Below, piece by piece: positions 58,181-64,000 of a DNA stretch of 64,000 nucleotides (the stretch's first letter is position 1; every line of letters begins with the position of its first letter). The stretch is taken from assembly GCF_035944375.1 (NCBI RefSeq), contig NZ_DASZBE010000042.1, one strand, 5' to 3'. The position numbers and the translations under genes are program-made. Origin of the DNA: Allobosea sp035944375 (GTDB lineage: Bacteria; Pseudomonadota; Alphaproteobacteria; Rhizobiales; Beijerinckiaceae). The notes beneath the pieces were generated by a model. The model was not told the DNA's origin and searched no databases. It worked only from the letters and a program-made list of their open reading frames with translations.

Positions 58181-58464
58181 TGATCGTCTGCTCCTGCAAC
58201 GTCCTGTCCTGCCGGCAGATCAAGGGCACCATCGCCCCTGACGGCACGGGCCCGCGGACGGCGGGAGAGGCCTATGACTGCCTGGGCTGCAGCCCCGACT
58301 GCGGGCGTTGCGCCCGCGAGGTCCGCGCCATTCTCGCCGAGGCGCGCGCGGCCTGCATGACGCAATGCGGCTCCTGCGCGGCGCGCGACATCGAATGCTC
58401 GGTCCATATCGCCGTCGGGCAGATGATGGATGGTCTGTCGGCCCAGAACGATCTCGCCGCCTGA
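58180..58464 (+). CDS. bfd: Bacterioferritin-associated ferredoxin (Bfd-like [2Fe-2S] protein)
   Basis: A 94-residue ferredoxin. The N-terminal MIVCSCNVLSCRQIK and CLGCSPDCGRCAREVR supply the four cluster-binding cysteines of the BFD fold (CxC...CxxC spacing); a C-terminal extension with CMTQCGSCAARDIEC is richer in cysteine than usual for Bfd. Bfd passes electrons to bacterioferritin to release stored iron. It starts on the irr stop and precedes bfr, so iron sensing, release and storage genes sit together. Confidence 0.88.
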   Translation: MIVCSCNVLSCRQIKGTIAPDGTGPRTAGEAYDCLGCSPDCGRCAREVRAILAEARAACMTQCGSCAARDIECSVHIAVGQMMDGLSAQNDLAA

Positions 58465-58520
58465 ACGGACTCGCCGGCGCAAGGCACGCTTTTCCCCTTT
58501 CCTTTCACGGATGCCTGACC

Positions 58521-58543
58521 TACATTAGGATCATTCTAATGTA
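58521..58543. promoter_or_regulatory. ICE-like Irr operator upstream of bfr
   Basis: A perfect 8-base inverted repeat TACATTAG-gatcatt-CTAATGTA ahead of the bacterioferritin start. The inner TTAGgatcatTCTAA resembles the iron control element used by Irr. Irr represses bfr in related bacteria during iron limitation, so the location is as expected. Confidence 0.65.
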
Positions 58544-58562
58544 ATTGCGGAGCGTCGGCGCC

Positions 58563-59048
58563 ATGAAGGGTGACAAGAAGGTCATCGAGTACCTCAACAA
58601 GGGGCTTCGCTCCGAGCTGACGGCGATCAACCAGTACTGGCTGCATTACCGGATCCTGGACAATTGGGGTCTGAAGGAGATGGCCAAGACCTGGAAGAAG
58701 GAATCGATCGAGGAGATGGTCCATGCCGACCGCTTCGTCGACCGCATCCTGTTCCTCGAGGGCTTCCCGAACATGCAGACGCTCGATCCGCTGCGGATCG
58801 GCGAGAACGTCAAGGAAGTGATCGAGGCCGATCTGAAGGCCGAGATCGAGGCCCGCGCGCTTTATCAGGAGGCGGCAACCTATTGCCGCGAGGTTCACGA
58901 CTACCCCTCCGAGGAGCTGTTCAAGGCCCTGATGAAGGACGAGGAAGGCCATATCGACTTCCTCGAGACCCAGCTCGACCTCATCGGCCGCATCGGCATC
59001 GAGCTTTACACCCAGAAGCATATGGGCGGGCTCGACGAAGGCCACTGA
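58563..59048 (+). CDS. bfr: Bacterioferritin
   Basis: A 161-residue iron-storage protein. All ferroxidase ligands are in register: Glu18, Glu51, His54, Glu94, Glu127 and His130. Met52 is the heme-bridging residue in IEEMVHADR. It assembles into 24-subunit shells with 12 hemes and stores ferric phosphate mineral. The ATG at 58563 gives MKGDKKVIEYLNKGL, the standard start. It sits 98 bases after bfd with its own promoter palindrome, so it is probably transcribed separately. Confidence 0.96.
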   Translation: MKGDKKVIEYLNKGLRSELTAINQYWLHYRILDNWGLKEMAKTWKKESIEEMVHADRFVDRILFLEGFPNMQTLDPLRIGENVKEVIEADLKAEIEARALYQEAATYCREVHDYPSEELFKALMKDEEGHIDFLETQLDLIGRIGIELYTQKHMGGLDEGH

Positions 59049-59082
59049 GGTTTCGGCGGGTCATAACCCGATCAGTGAAGCC

Positions 59083-59110
59083 GGTTCCGCGATGCGGGGC
59101 CGGCTTTGTC
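59083..59110 (+). terminator. Possible terminator after bfr
   Basis: A nested hairpin, AGCCGG...CCGGCT enclosing CCGC-gat-GCGG, begins about 35 bases past the bfr stop and is followed by TTTGTCG. The T-run is short, so it is a moderate candidate. Confidence 0.45.
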
Positions 59111-59129
59111 GTAGACCGCGCCGCCAAGT

Positions 59130-59209
59130 CGTCATTGCGAGCGCAGCGAAGCCATCCAGGGGGCGTAGCGCTCGACGATCTGGATGGCTTCGCTGCGCTC
59201 GCAATGACG
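59130..59209. repeat. Intergenic palindromic repeat, family R3, copy 2
   Basis: An 80-base element with perfect 30-base inverted arms (outer part CGTCATTGCGAGCGCAGCG) between bfr and the MOSC gene. Compared with copy 1 at 33351-33435, paired stem positions have changed together (AAGCAATCC/GGATTGCTT there, AAGCCATCC/GGATGGCTT here). Confidence 0.85.
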
Positions 59210-59235
59210 GTCATCGACGTTTGATAGGAGGGCGC

Positions 59236-59778
59236 ATGACCGCCACTGTGATCTCGGTGAGCGCGGATACGGGCCACCGCTTCAGCAAGCCGGTGCAGAG
59301 CGCGATCCGGCTGCTGGCCGGGCTCGGCGTCGAGGGCGACGCGCATTGCGGGGAAACGGTGAAGCACCGCTCGCGCGTCGCGGTCGATCCGACGCAGCCC
59401 AATCTCCGGCAGGTCCATCTCGTCCATGCCGAATTGCTCGACGAGCTGAACGCCGCCGGCTTCGACGTCGCTCCGGGCCAGATGGGCGAGAACCTGCTGA
59501 CGCGGGGGCTCGACCTGCTCGGCCTGCCGGTCGGCGCCAGGCTGCGGCTGGGGGGCGAGGCACTGGTCGAGATTACGGGCCTGCGGAACCCCTGCGCCCA
59601 GATCGAAGTCTTGCGGCCGGGGCTGCTCGCCGCCGTGCTGGGGCGCGACGCGGACGGCCGGATCGTTCGCAAGGCGGGGATCATGGGCATCGTGCTGGAG
59701 GGCGGGGTGGTCGCGCGGGGCGATGCAATCGCGGTCACGCTCCCGGCCCTGCCGCACCGGGCGCTGGAGCGGGTGTGA
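59236..59778 (+). CDS. MOSC domain-containing protein
   Basis: A 180-residue protein starting MTATVISVSADTGHRFSKPV. The MOSC fold (beta-barrel) is seen in LAGLGVEGDAHCG, RQVHLVHAELLDELNAAG, APGQMGENLLTRGLDLLGLP and GLRNPCAQIEVL with the conserved cysteine. MOSC proteins bind or transfer sulfur and molybdenum-cofactor-related groups; YiiM-like members reduce N-hydroxylated compounds. Substrate unknown. TAGGAGGGCGC ahead of the ATG is a near-perfect ribosome site. Confidence 0.9.
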   Translation: MTATVISVSADTGHRFSKPVQSAIRLLAGLGVEGDAHCGETVKHRSRVAVDPTQPNLRQVHLVHAELLDELNAAGFDVAPGQMGENLLTRGLDLLGLPVGARLRLGGEALVEITGLRNPCAQIEVLRPGLLAAVLGRDADGRIVRKAGIMGIVLEGGVVARGDAIAVTLPALPHRALERV

Positions 59779-59855
59779 GGCCGGATTGTCTGGTGGCGTG
59801 GGGGGTGTGCTCATAAAGCGGCTGCCAGCTCGGCTGGGCAGTCGGCTCCCGCCCC

Positions 59856-60842
59856 TTAGCGGAGCTTTCTCGGCGCTTGGACAAACGCGGCTAGAGCTTC
59901 GATCACACCTCCAGCAAGGGGTCTAGCAGGGTCTTGGTAGGCCGCGATGTTGGCAGCACGGTCGTCGGATGGGACTGCCTTCAGAACGTGATTTGCGTCC
60001 GCGAGGAGAACCAGATCGGTGTCCGGTCGCGCATGGTGCAATCGCTCCGCGTCTACCCGCCCCACTTGTATATCGCGCAGCCCCTGAAGGATCAGTACCG
60101 GTCCCGCGTACGCCGCTATCAACTTGGCCGGATCGAGAGCGAATGTGCTGATCAAAAAGCCTTGGACCTCAGGTCGGAACAGTGGGCGCAACGCAGTATG
60201 GATGTTTCCTGCCTCCACCCGCTGGCCTGCCTCCAGCTGCGTTATGATGGCTTCAGCCTGTTGGCGGATGGGCGCGTTGGCAGGGTTCGCCGCGATCTGC
60301 TCACGGAGCACGTCACCCAGCCGGCGTCCCGTCGCCGATACCAGCAGCAACCCGCAGATGCCGCCGGGCTGTTGGGCTGCGACCAGCGCCGACAGACCGC
60401 CTTCGCTGTGGCCCAGCACCCAAACGCATGGGACACCCATCGTTTTACGGATAGTGGTAGCCCAAGTCTGGATGTCTGCGGCGTAGTCCTCAATGGTGAT
60501 GGCGTTGGCGTCCGGGATGGCCCGGTCGCTCCCGAACATACCCCGCTTATCGATACGGACGCTCCTGATCCCACGCGCCGCCAACCCCTCGGCGATTAAG
60601 CGGTATGGGGATGCCCGTACACCGAGCGGGTTGTTGCCATCGCGGTCGGTCGGCCCGGAGCCGGGGACGATCAGAACGACGGGGGCATCGGTGTTGGAGG
60701 GGCCTAGCGCGGTTCCCGAGAGCGGCCCGGCCGGGCCGGGTGCTTCAATCATCCTGGGACTACTCATCTGCGCTGTTCCCGGTCGAGAAATGACGAGGGC
60801 CATGAGGCAGGCCAGAACAGACCGTGTGACCTTCTGCTTCAT
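59856..60842 (-). CDS. Secreted alpha/beta hydrolase
   Basis: A 328-residue protein. MKQKVTRSVLACLMALVISR with cleavage near TAQ is a signal peptide. The hydrolase core has IVPGSGPTDRDGN, the nucleophile Ser in VLGHSEGG, Asp in LQGLRDIQV and His in ADANHVLK. It belongs to the serine-aminopeptidase-like esterase group. The base composition is visibly less GC-rich than its neighbours, and wobble positions use more T and A, which suggests recent arrival by transfer. It has no operon partners. Confidence 0.85.
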   Translation of the reverse strand: MKQKVTRSVLACLMALVISRPGTAQMSSPRMIEAPGPAGPLSGTALGPSNTDAPVVLIVPGSGPTDRDGNNPLGVRASPYRLIAEGLAARGIRSVRIDKRGMFGSDRAIPDANAITIEDYAADIQTWATTIRKTMGVPCVWVLGHSEGGLSALVAAQQPGGICGLLLVSATGRRLGDVLREQIAANPANAPIRQQAEAIITQLEAGQRVEAGNIHTALRPLFRPEVQGFLISTFALDPAKLIAAYAGPVLILQGLRDIQVGRVDAERLHHARPDTDLVLLADANHVLKAVPSDDRAANIAAYQDPARPLAGGVIEALAAFVQAPRKLR

Positions 60843-60945
60843 CTATGATCCCTATGGGCCAATGAATGAAAGAGACGATAGGTCCGCTGTCGACGCAACT
60901 GAGACACTTAATGAGTTGGGCTCCTCACTCCCTACGGACCAACAG

Positions 60946-60973
60946 AAAAAACCCGCCGGCGCGAGCCGGCGGG
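60946..60973 (-). terminator. Intrinsic terminator after the cold-shock gene
   Basis: On the - strand a nine-pair stem (CCCGCCGGC with GCCGGCGGG, loop TCGC) is followed by six T residues, 27 bases past the stop of the cold-shock gene. This is the clearest intrinsic terminator of the window. Confidence 0.88.
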
Positions 60974-60999
60974 CCTGATCGTTTTGCGGCGCGGCTGCG

Positions 61000-61695
61000 T
61001 CAGATGTAGCTGACGTTCGCCGCTTCCGGACCCTTCTTGCCGGCGCGGATCGAGAAGCGCACGCGCTGCCCGTCCATCGGCGGCTGCAGGCCGCTGCGGC
61101 TGAGCGAGGAGACATGCAGGAACACGTCGGCGCCGCCCTGGTCGGGCGCGATGAAGCCGAAGCCGCGCTCCGCGTTGAAGAACTTCACGGCGCCGTCGAA
61201 GGGGCCTTCCATCGGGCCGCTGTCGCGGTTGCCGAAGCCGCCGCGATCGCCACGGTCGGCGTAGCCGCCGCCACCACCGCCGTAGCCACCACGGTCGCCG
61301 CCGCCGCCATAGCCGCCGCGATCGCCACCACCATAGCCGCCACGGTCGGCATAACCGCCGCCGCCGCCATAGCCGCCGCCACCGAAATCGTCGCGCGGCG
61401 CGCGCGGCGCCCGTGGCGCAGCCGGCGTCGCGGTCGAGGCGTCGATCTCATGGACCGCGACGACCTGCAGGCCGCGCCGGCCCTCGCCGAGATCGGCAAT
61501 GATCGTGGCGCCCGGCTGCAGGTCCTGCTGATCGAGCGGGCCGATCGCAGAAATGTGAAGGAAAACGTCGCCCGAACCATCGGAGGGCGACGCGAAACCG
61601 AACCCCTTCTCGGGGTCGAACCATTTGATCTTGGCTTCGATGTTTCCGTGGGTGACGAAAGGCTGGGCAGACGGAGGCTTACGACGATCGAACAT
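61000..61695 (-). CDS. Cold-shock protein with two CSD domains and a glycine-rich linker
   Basis: A 231-residue protein. Two cold-shock domains, at about residues 18-83 (AKIKWFDPEKGFGFASPSDG with VFLHISAI) and 164-231 (GAVKFFNAERGFGFIAPDQG with VFLHVSSL), both keep RNP1 and RNP2 aromatic motifs. Between them is a roughly 60-residue linker of GGYGGG, GDRGG and YADRGG repeats. The layout is that of alphaproteobacterial double-CSD proteins (Caulobacter CspC/D-like) that bind single-stranded RNA. The glycine-rich low-complexity linker is an added feature that could favour condensation or RNA binding. Confidence 0.92.
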   Translation of the reverse strand: MFDRRKPPSAQPFVTHGNIEAKIKWFDPEKGFGFASPSDGSGDVFLHISAIGPLDQQDLQPGATIIADLGEGRRGLQVVAVHEIDASTATPAAPRAPRAPRDDFGGGGYGGGGGYADRGGYGGGDRGGYGGGGDRGGYGGGGGGYADRGDRGGFGNRDSGPMEGPFDGAVKFFNAERGFGFIAPDQGGADVFLHVSSLSRSGLQPPMDGQRVRFSIRAGKKGPEAANVSYI

Positions 61696-61845
61696 GGAGC
61701 TTCGAGGATGAGTGAGCGGGAAGAAGCAAGCTAGCGCAAGTAACGCGCGCCGTCATCGGGGGGGAAGCGTAATTTATTGCGGTTCGGTCGCGTTCGGGTC
61801 CCCTCTGACCCACGGGCCGAGGCGGTGCTTTGCCGCCGCTAGCCT

Positions 61846-63096
61846 TCAGTCGTTGCGATCCGCCCTTGCGAGCACGGCCCGCAACAGCACATCCAGGCCC
61901 GGCTCGAGATCCTCTCGCGTGCAAAGCTCGCCGTTGTTGTGGGTGATGCCGCCCTGGCAGGGCGTGAAGATCATCGTCGTCGGCGCGTGCCGGGCGACGA
62001 AATAGGCATCGTGACCGGCCTGGCTCAGGATGTCGCGGTGGCGATAGCCCTGGGCGCTGGCGATGCCGCGGACCTGCTCGACGAGCTCGGGCGAGAAGAT
62101 GTTTCCACCCCAGCGCCAGACATCGAGGATCTCGACGCTGCAGTCGGCCTTCGCAGCCGATTCGTAAGCCGCGCGGCGCATCGCCTCGGCCATGACGGCC
62201 GACGTCGTCGGGTCGGGATGGCGGACGTCGCCGACGGCCTGGGCCCAGTCGGAGAGGATGCCGGGCTTGTTCGGCCAGGCGACGAGGCGCGCGGCGGTGG
62301 CCTTGCCGCCCGTGCCGGCATGGACCCAGCCGAGATCGTCGACCGCGACGAGGAAGCGCGCGCCGGCGATAAGCGCGTTCTTACGCCGCTCCATTGGCCA
62401 GGGGCCGGTATGGGCGGTCTCGCCCTTGAACTCGATCAGCATGCCGGTGGAGGGAAAGCCGCCGGTGACGATCCCGACCTGCATGCCCTCGCGGTCGAGG
62501 ATCGGCCCCTGCTCGATATGCAGCTCGTAATAGGCGTCGAAGGCATGGGGCTTGTCCTCCATCTCGCCGCGATAGCCGATGCGGGCGAGTTCGTCGCCGA
62601 GCGTGCGGCCCTCCTCGTCGACGCGGCCGCGGGCCCAGTCGAGCGTATAGGCGCCCGTGAAGGTGCCCGAGCCCACCATGGGCGGAGAGAAGCGCGCGCC
62701 CTCCTCATTGGTCCAGTTGACCAGTTCGATCGGGCGGCGCGTGCGATGGCCGATCGTGTCGAGCGCCCGGCAGACCTCGAGTCCGCCGAGCACGCCGAGG
62801 ATGCCGTCGAAGCGGCCGCCATTGAACTGGGTGTCGAGATGGCTGCCCATCACCACCGGTGGCAGGTTGTCGTCGGTGCCGGCGCGGCGAGCGAAGATGT
62901 TGCCGATGCCGTCGACGCGCACGGAAAGCCCGGCCTCGCGACACCAGGCGACGAACTGGTCCCGAACCTCCCTGTCCGAATCGGACGCCGCGAGGCGCGA
63001 GAGGCCGCCGGGGCGGCCGGGCCCGATCTCGGCCGAACGCTCGATCGTCGCCCAGAAGCGGTCCATGTCGATGCGGGCGGGGGCTGTCATGTCCAT
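61846..63096 (-). CDS. M20 family Zn-dependent amidohydrolase (N-carbamoyl-L-amino-acid hydrolase / allantoate amidohydrolase-like)
   Basis: A 416-residue metal-dependent hydrolase. Ligands are visible in order: His/Asp in GSHLDTQ, Glu-Glu in TNEEGARF, His in HIEQGPILD and a late His in GGITHNNGE; the lid domain carries GETAHTGPWPMERRKNAL. The motifs place it in the hydantoinase/carbamoylase group (HyuC, beta-ureidopropionase, allantoate amidohydrolase). It removes a carbamoyl or ureido group from an amino-acid-like substrate. The ATG at 63096 (MDMTAP) or 63090 may be the start. It is transcribed divergently from the phospholipase D-like gene, with 148 bases between starts. Confidence 0.9.
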   Translation of the reverse strand: MDMTAPARIDMDRFWATIERSAEIGPGRPGGLSRLAASDSDREVRDQFVAWCREAGLSVRVDGIGNIFARRAGTDDNLPPVVMGSHLDTQFNGGRFDGILGVLGGLEVCRALDTIGHRTRRPIELVNWTNEEGARFSPPMVGSGTFTGAYTLDWARGRVDEEGRTLGDELARIGYRGEMEDKPHAFDAYYELHIEQGPILDREGMQVGIVTGGFPSTGMLIEFKGETAHTGPWPMERRKNALIAGARFLVAVDDLGWVHAGTGGKATAARLVAWPNKPGILSDWAQAVGDVRHPDPTTSAVMAEAMRRAAYESAAKADCSVEILDVWRWGGNIFSPELVEQVRGIASAQGYRHRDILSQAGHDAYFVARHAPTTMIFTPCQGGITHNNGELCTREDLEPGLDVLLRAVLARADRND

Positions 63097-63244
63097 GGCG
63101 GTCGTCTTCGTTGGGGCGGGGCGCACGACGCGGGCCCAAGCCCTACTATCGCGGCAGAGCCCCGTTGCGATCAATGCCCGCCGCCGCACGGAACCCATCC
63201 GCCGTCGCATGGGTTTGCAACCGGCGGAACCGGCGGGGGCCAAT

Positions 63245-64000
63245 ATGACATTGCTGAAGAACCGGCTCGTCATCGCGGTGATCTCGGCCGCGCTCGGGGT
63301 GATCGGCTGGCTGGTCGCAGAAAACCTGATCCCTGAGCGGAAGGATCTCGACGCGCCGCTGCCGCACCATCTCGCGGCCTCGGACCCGCAGTTCAGGCTG
63401 TCGATGGCCGCGCTGTTCGGCTCGAACCTGCTGCCCGGAAACCGGGCCGAGACGCTGAACAACGGCAATGCGATCTTCCCCGCGATGCTGCGGGCGCTGC
63501 GCGGGGCGACGACCAGCATCAGCTTCGAGACCTATATCTACTGGCGCGGCGACATCGCCGAACAGTTCGCCGAGGTCCTGGCGCAGAAGGCGCGCGAGGG
63601 GGTGAGCGTCAAGGTCCTGCTCGACTGGGTCGGCAGCATCCCGATGGACGAGTTGCTCGTCGAGCGGATGCAGGAGGCGGGCGTGAGCGTGGTGCGGTTC
63701 CGCCCGGTCACATGGAGCACGGTCGACAAGGTCAACAACCGGACCCACCGCAAGATTCTGGTGGTCGACGGGCGGATCGGCTTCACGGGCGGCGTCGGCA
63801 TCGGCGACGAGTGGAACGGGGACGCGCGCACCGCTGCGGAATGGCGCGACACTCATTACCGCATCGAAGGCCCGGTCGTGGCCGAGCTGCAGGCCGCCTT
63901 TGCCGAGCACTGGCTCGAAGCGACGGGCGAGCTCCTGCTGGGGAACCGCTTCTTCCCCGCCCTCGAACCCGCCGGCGACCAGGAGGCGCAGGTGGTGGCG
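63245..64000 (+). CDS. Phospholipase D-like / cardiolipin synthase protein (partial, runs off the window)
   Basis: The first 252 codons are visible without a stop. The N-terminal helix (NRLVIAVISAALGVIGWLVA) anchors it in the membrane. The PLD domain starts near residue 70 (LNNGNAIFPAMLRALRGATT), and the first HxKxxxxD motif is complete (His168, Lys170, Asp175 in HRKILVVDG), followed by GFTGGVGIGDEWNG. The second HKD motif must lie beyond the end. Such bacterial proteins are cardiolipin-synthase-like phosphatidyl transferases, but membrane-anchored phospholipases cannot be excluded. Confidence 0.88.
   Translation, partial: MTLLKNRLVIAVISAALGVIGWLVAENLIPERKDLDAPLPHHLAASDPQFRLSMAALFGSNLLPGNRAETLNNGNAIFPAMLRALRGATTSISFETYIYWRGDIAEQFAEVLAQKAREGVSVKVLLDWVGSIPMDELLVERMQEAGVSVVRFRPVTWSTVDKVNNRTHRKILVVDGRIGFTGGVGIGDEWNGDARTAAEWRDTHYRIEGPVVAELQAAFAEHWLEATGELLLGNRFFPALEPAGDQEAQVVA

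Noticed and set aside
61200..61400. Short direct repeats resembling a CRISPR or tandem array
   Set aside because: They are codons for the Gly-rich linker of the cold-shock protein, in frame and irregular; no spacers of constant length.

Overview
The window is high-GC chromosomal DNA from an alphaproteobacterium, most likely of the order Hyphomicrobiales and perhaps close to Bosea. The gene content points there: an Irr-type Fur protein with ICE-like palindromes beside bfd and bfr, a Mur-like Fur protein facing a sitABCD metal transporter, an ornithine decarboxylase plus homospermidine synthase, a biliverdin-type bacteriophytochrome with its heme oxygenase, and TRAP and ABC uptake genes mixed with catabolic genes. 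Genus is an inference; no rRNA is present. There is one tRNA (Gly, GCC). I see no insertion sequence, prophage, CRISPR array or plasmid origin.

Layout. 1-13744: a catabolic island. A + strand operon encodes the end of a TRAP binding protein, TRAP permeases, NIPSNAP, an alpha/beta hydrolase, an aspartate-dehydrogenase-like enzyme, two SDRs and a DapA-family lyase. A - strand operon encodes a GntR/FCD regulator, a D-2-hydroxyacid dehydrogenase and a polar amino-acid ABC transporter. A divergent + unit encodes an enolase-superfamily dehydratase and an SDR. 13902-16998: heme oxygenase and bacteriophytochrome. 17108-21175: tRNA-Gly, a prolyl-tRNA editing protein, a thioredoxin-TPR protein, a LON-domain protein and an MFS carrier. 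21293-29074 (all -): homospermidine synthase, a GpdQ-like phosphodiesterase with a Ugp-like ABC importer lacking its ATPase, a GNAT and ornithine decarboxylase with a long structured leader. 29640-33323: vapBC, a glyoxalase remnant, opgD/G and a glutathionyl-hydroquinone reductase. 33445-37755: mur and divergent sitABCD. 37756-43280: transglutaminase, LLM oxidoreductase, SGNH hydrolase, OmpR-type two-component pair, small protein. 43285-48712: serA, nfeD, an SPFH protein and a large thiamine-diphosphate enzyme. 48825-53697: a secreted small protein, two paralogous cysteine-bearing membrane proteins, asd and an EamA transporter. 53704-57461: TetR with a divergent HlyD/EmrB efflux pair. 57620-59048: irr-bfd-bfr. 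59236-64000: MOSC protein, alpha/beta hydrolase, double cold-shock protein, M20 amidohydrolase and a truncated phospholipase D/cardiolipin-synthase gene.

No wholly new multi-gene system is proven. The items most worth a second look are: (i) five families of intergenic palindromic repeats, two of which are seen in two copies with compensatory stem changes; (ii) the tandem paralogous four-cysteine membrane proteins at 49221-51106; (iii) a folded leader with a well-placed small ORF ahead of asd; (iv) a speF-like leader ahead of ornithine decarboxylase; (v) crisp operator palindromes for VapB, TetR, Irr and Mur; and (vi) the catabolic island, whose substrate is unknown.
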